Source: Streptomyces lydicus
Lineage (GTDB): Bacteria; Actinomycetota; Actinomycetes; Streptomycetales; Streptomycetaceae
DNA length: 64,000 nt
Direction of reading: 5' to 3'
Assembly (NCBI RefSeq): GCF_000717345.1
Contig: NZ_JNZA01000023.1
Coordinates: 59,335 to 123,334 of the forward strand
In this document: positions 60,822 to 64,000 of the stretch, in pieces
Layout: each line of letters starts with the position of its first letter
Numbering within the stretch: position 1 is the stretch's first letter
Notes under the pieces: generated by a model
What the model was told of the DNA's origin: nothing
The model's database searches: none
What the model saw: the letters and a program-made list of their open reading frames with translations, nothing else
Made by a program: the position numbers and the translations under genes

Positions 60822-61763
60822 ATGTACGAGGAAACGATCCGGTCCTTGTCGGTGAGCGGGGTGTCCTTCGCCTACCGGCGGCTGCGGCAGCCGGAGCGGA
60901 TCACCGAGCCCGTCATGGTGATCGGCGGCGCGCTGCAGGGCATGTTCGGCTGGCCGCAGATGGAGGACCACGTGGGGCCGGTGGCTGATGTGGTGACCGC
61001 CGACCTGCCGGGCATGGGCAACGCCGACCCGCTGCCCCCGGGACCGAGCAGCGCCCTGATGCGTGCGGCCATCGAGCGGATCATCGACGATCTCGACGTC
61101 CCCCGGATCAATCTCTTCGGCTTCTCCTACGGGGCCGGCCTCGCCTACGGGTGCGCGCGGCACCTGCCCGGACGTATCGCGCGGCTCGCGCTCGGCGGGG
61201 TGCCGGCGCACATCAGCGCCGCTCAGCTGGCGCTGTGGCGGCGGGCCGCCGACGAGCTGGCGCACGGCGACGCCGAGAGCTTCGCGACGCTGGTGACCGA
61301 GGGGCTGATGTGCCTCGACGACCGCCGGCACGTCACCAGCCGGCGGCTGGCGTACCGCTATGTCCGGCGCTCGATGATGCATGCCGCCCGGCATTCGCAG
61401 CACGCCGTGGAATCGCTGAACCGCGCCCTGTCGGACCGCCCGGACTTCTCCGGTGAGCTGCGCGACGTACCCACGCTCGTTTTCAGCGGCGAGCACGACA
61501 CGGTGACCTCGGCGGACCGGCAGCGGGCCTTCGCGGCGACCATCCCCGGCAGCCGCTTCCTGAGCATCCCGGACGCCGATCACTGGGTGGTGCTGGAGCG
61601 CGCCCAGGACGTGGCGGACCTGGCCGTGCGCTTCTTCACCGACGGGCCACTCAGCTCGGCCCCCGCCCTGGCCCCGGTCGGGCGCGAGGACCGGCCGGTG
61701 AACGGCCCCGGGCGCGGGGGCCGGCGGTCCCGGGTCGGCGAGGCTGCGGACGCCTGCGCCTGA
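60822..61763 (+). CDS. alpha/beta hydrolase, possible chain-release enzyme
   Basis: 313 residues from the ATG at 60822 (AAGGA upstream). Complete catalytic triad: Ser102 in GFSYG, Asp226 in SGEHDT, His254 in DADHW. VMVIGGALQGMFGWPQMEDH is the oxyanion-region start. A polar tail of about 45 residues (DRPVNGPGRGGRRSRVGEAA) follows. It lies 60 bp after the ketosynthase and could cleave the acyl-ACP product as a thioesterase or close a lactone; an ordinary esterase role is also possible. No signal peptide. Confidence 0.85.
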   Translation: MYEETIRSLSVSGVSFAYRRLRQPERITEPVMVIGGALQGMFGWPQMEDHVGPVADVVTADLPGMGNADPLPPGPSSALMRAAIERIIDDLDVPRINLFGFSYGAGLAYGCARHLPGRIARLALGGVPAHISAAQLALWRRAADELAHGDAESFATLVTEGLMCLDDRRHVTSRRLAYRYVRRSMMHAARHSQHAVESLNRALSDRPDFSGELRDVPTLVFSGEHDTVTSADRQRAFAATIPGSRFLSIPDADHWVVLERAQDVADLAVRFFTDGPLSSAPALAPVGREDRPVNGPGRGGRRSRVGEAADACA

Positions 61764-61808
61764 GGCGCCCGCAGCGGCTGCGGCCGACCCTCGATGCATT
61801 CCCTTGCG

Positions 61809-61818
61809 GTTATATAAC
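61809..61818. promoter_or_regulatory. GTTATATAAC palindrome, probable ArsR operator/promoter
   Basis: A perfect 10-bp A/T-rich palindrome 20 bp before the ArsR-type ATG, overlapping a TATAAC -10-like hexamer. It is the only A/T-rich site locally and a likely autoregulatory operator. Confidence 0.55.
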
Positions 61819-61821
61819 TCC

Positions 61822-61846
61822 AGGGGCATGCTGAGGGTATGCCCCT
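61822..61846. promoter_or_regulatory. inverted repeat covering the ArsR start codon
   Basis: AGGGGCAT (61822-61829) and ATGCCCCT (61839-61846) pair perfectly across 9 bases, and the right arm contains the ATG. In RNA this hairpin would hide the start codon and the GAGGG before it, so it could limit translation; in DNA it could be a second regulator site. Confidence 0.5.
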
Positions 61847-62156
61847 ACCGTTCGACGTCCTCGCGGAGCCGAGCCGGCGCAAGATCCTCGATCTGCTGCT
61901 GGAGCGCCCCCGGCTGGTCGGCGAGCTCACCGAGCAGCTCGGTCTGAGCCAGCCGGGCACCTCCAAGCATCTGCGGGTACTGCGCGAGGCCGGCTTGGTC
62001 CGGGTCCGCCAGGAAGCCCAGCGCCGCTGGTACGAGCTGCGGCCCGAGCCGCTCGCGGAGCTGGACGCCTGGCTCGCCCACTACCGGCACCTCTGGTCCG
62101 GCAGCCTCGACGCCCTGGAACGGCATCTCGACGCCACGGAGGACGACCCCCGATGA
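61839..62156 (+). CDS. ArsR family transcriptional regulator
   Basis: 105 residues, typical. Winged helix-turn-helix: FDVLAEPSRRKILDLLLERP, LVGELTEQLGLSQPGTSKHL, REAGLVRVRQEAQRRWYELR. No metal-binding cysteine box is present, so it belongs to the SdpR-like subgroup that pairs with AHSA1 proteins rather than to metal sensors. It overlaps the downstream AHSA1-type gene by ATGA. Confidence 0.93.
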   Translation: MPLPFDVLAEPSRRKILDLLLERPRLVGELTEQLGLSQPGTSKHLRVLREAGLVRVRQEAQRRWYELRPEPLAELDAWLAHYRHLWSGSLDALERHLDATEDDPR

Positions 62157-63001
62157 CTCCGCATTCCGACACCCTCACCACCTCCGACGGCCGGACCGCG
62201 CTGCGCATGGAGCGCCGGCTCGCCCATCCGCCCGAGAAGGTCTGGTCGGCGCTCACCGACCCGGCACAGATCGGGCAGTGGTTCCCGTCCGCCGTCACGG
62301 TCGAGCTCCGGCCGGGCGGGGCGATGACCTTCTCGATGCCCGGCGTGAGTGGCGTCGCCATGACCGGCACGGTCACCGACGCCGAGGAGCCGCGGTTGTT
62401 CGCCTTCACCTGGGGCGAGGACCATCTGCGCTGGGAGATCGCACCGGACGGGGACGGCTCCCTGCTGACCTTGATCCACACCTTCGGCGACCGGTTCGGC
62501 GGCGCCAGCTTCGCCTCCGGCTGGCACCTGTGCCTCACCGCGCTGTCGCAGCTGCTCGACGGCGCTTCGACGGCGGTGGACCGCGACGCGGGTGAGCTGC
62601 ACGAGGCGTACGTGGAGCAGTTCGCGCTGGGGCGGGGCGTCGTCGAGGAGACCGCGGACGGGCCTCGACTGCGCTTCGAGCGTCAGCTGGTGCGTCCCGC
62701 CGAGACCGTCTGGGCGGTGCTGACCTCGGGCGACGAACCGGCGGCGGGGGCGCCGGCACCGGCGGGCTTCACCGCGCGCGAGGTGCCGGGCGGCCCCGTC
62801 ACGGAGGTACGGGCCCCTGCGGTGCTCGCCTACCGCTGGCACCCGGACGGCATCGTCCGCTGGGAGCTGGGCCGCGGCACCGGCCACGGCGCCCGCCTGG
62901 TGCTGACCCAGACCGGCCCGCGGGGATTCGACACGGATACCGCGCTGGAGAGCTGGTACGACCGGATCGAGCATCTCGCGGCCCGGCTGCTGGAGAACTG
63001 A
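62153..63001 (+). CDS. SRPBCC/AHSA1 protein, two domains
   Basis: 282 residues with two tandem AHSA1-like domains. The first (about 15-145) starts RMERRLAHPPEKVWSALTDP and includes WFPSAVTVELRPGGAM; the second (about 160-280) starts RFERQLVRPAETVWAVLTSG and is shorter and more degenerate. The pairing ArsR plus AHSA1 is widespread in actinobacteria; the ligand and role are unknown. It shares its start with the ArsR stop and is followed by a strong terminator. A gene duplication within the protein is likely. Confidence 0.9.
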   Translation: MTPHSDTLTTSDGRTALRMERRLAHPPEKVWSALTDPAQIGQWFPSAVTVELRPGGAMTFSMPGVSGVAMTGTVTDAEEPRLFAFTWGEDHLRWEIAPDGDGSLLTLIHTFGDRFGGASFASGWHLCLTALSQLLDGASTAVDRDAGELHEAYVEQFALGRGVVEETADGPRLRFERQLVRPAETVWAVLTSGDEPAAGAPAPAGFTAREVPGGPVTEVRAPAVLAYRWHPDGIVRWELGRGTGHGARLVLTQTGPRGFDTDTALESWYDRIEHLAARLLEN

Positions 63002-63507
63002 AAGAGCACGTTTTTCCCCTCGGCCGACCGCGGCCGGTGACGCCCCTTACGGAGTTCCGTAGGGGGCGTTTTCCGTGCACCGGGCCGCAAGCCGTTGGCG
63101 AGGCGCTCCCCCGTCCCGCACCGGCCGTGATTCCGGCGCGCAATTCCGCTTCTCCGGTGTGAGCCAGGCAACTTCACCGGGGGCACGGAAAGGGCCTCGG
63201 CGGGGCTGCCGGGTGATGCCCCGCACGCGACGTACGTCACGTACGAACCCGGCTAGTCGATGCCCTTCCCGGTGTTTGCCGCACAGCGCGGCATTTATAA
63301 CGGACATCTCGCCCCAACTCACGAAGATAGGTAGTACTCGGCATCTTTGCCACGATCCAGGGCGCTCGCTAAACATGTTTCCCGTAGCACCGAGAACGGG
63401 TCTGCGACTTCCGCCGGAGCGGCGGGCGCGGCACATGACCCTCGGTCCTCACGCGCCAACCGAAGGCCGTCTCCCCGCCACCAAGCCCTGGAAGAGGTCA
63501 CCTCCGC
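63002..63507. other. long spacer and leader before the transglycosylase gene
   Basis: 506 bp. It holds the terminator above, then about 430 bp without a gene. A TATAAC at 63296-63301 is a possible -10. The last 170 bp could be a structured leader, since related Streptomyces cell-wall hydrolase genes often follow a c-di-AMP riboswitch. I could not match the riboswitch core here, so it stays unassigned. Confidence 0.5.
63040..63072 (+). terminator. rho-independent terminator after the AHSA1 gene
   Basis: A 13-bp stem with one G-T pair, ACGCCCCTTACGG (63040-63052) with CCGTAGGGGGCGT (63057-63069), a four-base loop and TTTT directly after. It begins 38 bp past the stop codon. Confidence 0.85.
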
Positions 63508-64000
63508 ATGCTCGGTTTCACCCTGCCCCGCGCCGCCCGTAACACCCGCATCACCCGCGCCCACAAGGTTTCCGCGGCGCTGGTGGCCACCGCGAGCTGC
63601 GCCGCCGCGCTCTCGCTCACCGCGGCGCCGAGCGACGCCGCGACCCCCTCCGCCCACGCCCCCGCGGCGGTCAAGCCGGTCAGCGCCAACGGCCTGCCGC
63701 TGACCGCGAAGGACCGTGCCGACGACGGCAAGAAGGACAAGGTGCTCGCCTCGTCCGTGGCCGACCACCTGAAGGTCACCGGGGTCGAGAAGCAGGGTCA
63801 CACCGCCAAGGAAGCCGCGAGCCGGTCCGTGGAGCGCAAGGCGATAGCCACGCCGAAGACCGCCCCCAAGGCGGCGCCGAAGGCCGCGCCCAAGCGGTAC
63901 GCGAACAACCTGGACGGCTGGATCCGTCAGTCGCTGGACATCATGAAGGCCAAGGGCATCCCCGGCTCCTACGAGGGCCTGCACCGCAACATCATGCGCG
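63508..64000 (+). CDS. secreted lytic transglycosylase (SLT domain), partial
   Basis: Starts at ATG 63508 and runs off the window after 164 codons. A long signal peptide (residues 1 to about 45) has a basic start RAARNTRITRAHKVSAAL and a hydrophobic core ending APSDAA. Next comes a Lys/Ala-rich linker with APKAAPKAAPKR repeats. The catalytic domain then begins YANNLDGWIRQSLDIMKAKG, IPGSYEGLHRNIMR. The next residue, outside the window, should be the catalytic Glu of the SLT fold. It probably cleaves peptidoglycan during growth, germination or resuscitation. Confidence 0.88.
   Translation, partial: MLGFTLPRAARNTRITRAHKVSAALVATASCAAALSLTAAPSDAATPSAHAPAAVKPVSANGLPLTAKDRADDGKKDKVLASSVADHLKVTGVEKQGHTAKEAASRSVERKAIATPKTAPKAAPKAAPKRYANNLDGWIRQSLDIMKAKGIPGSYEGLHRNIMR

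Noticed and set aside
59296..61763. A full type II polyketide cluster.
   Set aside because: There is no chain-length factor, cyclase, ketoreductase or tailoring gene around; only three genes support a lipid-like function.
63340..63507. c-di-AMP (ydaO) riboswitch before the transglycosylase gene.
   Set aside because: The characteristic conserved core could not be found; only a vague CGCGCCAACCGAAGGC similarity remains.

Overview
This window is very GC-rich with strong G/C bias at third codon positions, GTG and TTG starts, many ATGA/GTGA gene overlaps and few long spacers. Several gene sets are typical of Streptomyces: a gas-vesicle cluster in the order gvpO-A-F-G-Y-Z-J-L-S-K, a divergent second EF-Tu (tuf3 type), a DUF6400 protein, an SCO6745-family protein, a T7SS-associated protein and an SLT-domain secreted protein with the Streptomyces-type signature. 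I infer a Streptomyces chromosome segment; the species cannot be told. No rRNA, tRNA, CRISPR array, intact IS element or prophage was seen.

Layout. 1-6.1 kb: partial SDR, rhodanese and Lrp regulator sharing a divergent region with a 10-bp inverted repeat, then coupled sbcD-sbcC. 6.3-9.7 kb: a cassette of lower GC content encoding a small secreted two-cysteine protein followed by a MacB-like ATPase and permease. 9.9-15.7 kb: ten-gene gas-vesicle operon. 16.1-22.7 kb: MHS-family transporter, multidomain SpoIIE/PP2C phosphatase, APC permease, YigZ protein. 22.9-36.9 kb: housekeeping and conserved genes (T7SS-associated protein, CoA-binding protein, GNAT, YbaK domain, XRE-cupin regulator with divergent EamA exporter, two left-handed beta-helix proteins, lipoprotein esterase, STAND ATPase, DedA, thioesterase, MFS, spermidine-synthase-like). 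37-45.8 kb: patatin, tuf3 with a perfect terminator, TVP38 protein, UppP, a Streptomyces-specific small-gene group and a membrane PP2C phosphatase. 45.8-50.6 kb: TetR regulator with APC permease and YtcJ-type amidohydrolase (probable uptake and hydrolysis of an amide or acylated compound). 50.7-58 kb: MFS gene overlapping tail-to-tail a ROK regulator, followed by a binding protein, two permeases and a GH1 beta-glucosidase (glycoside uptake and cleavage, without its own ATPase). 58-64 kb: ohr/ohrR peroxide switch, a compact ACP-ketosynthase-hydrolase operon, an ArsR/AHSA1 pair and the start of a secreted lytic transglycosylase.

The most interesting candidates are: the secreted-protein/exporter cassette; the ACP-ketosynthase-hydrolase trio that lacks any other lipid or polyketide genes; a cysteine-free EF-Tu; and the oppositely charged long tails of the overlapping gvpY and gvpZ products. 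In addition, ten start codons are preceded at 6-8 nt by a TANNNT hexamer, which suggests leaderless transcription for many of the ordinary genes.
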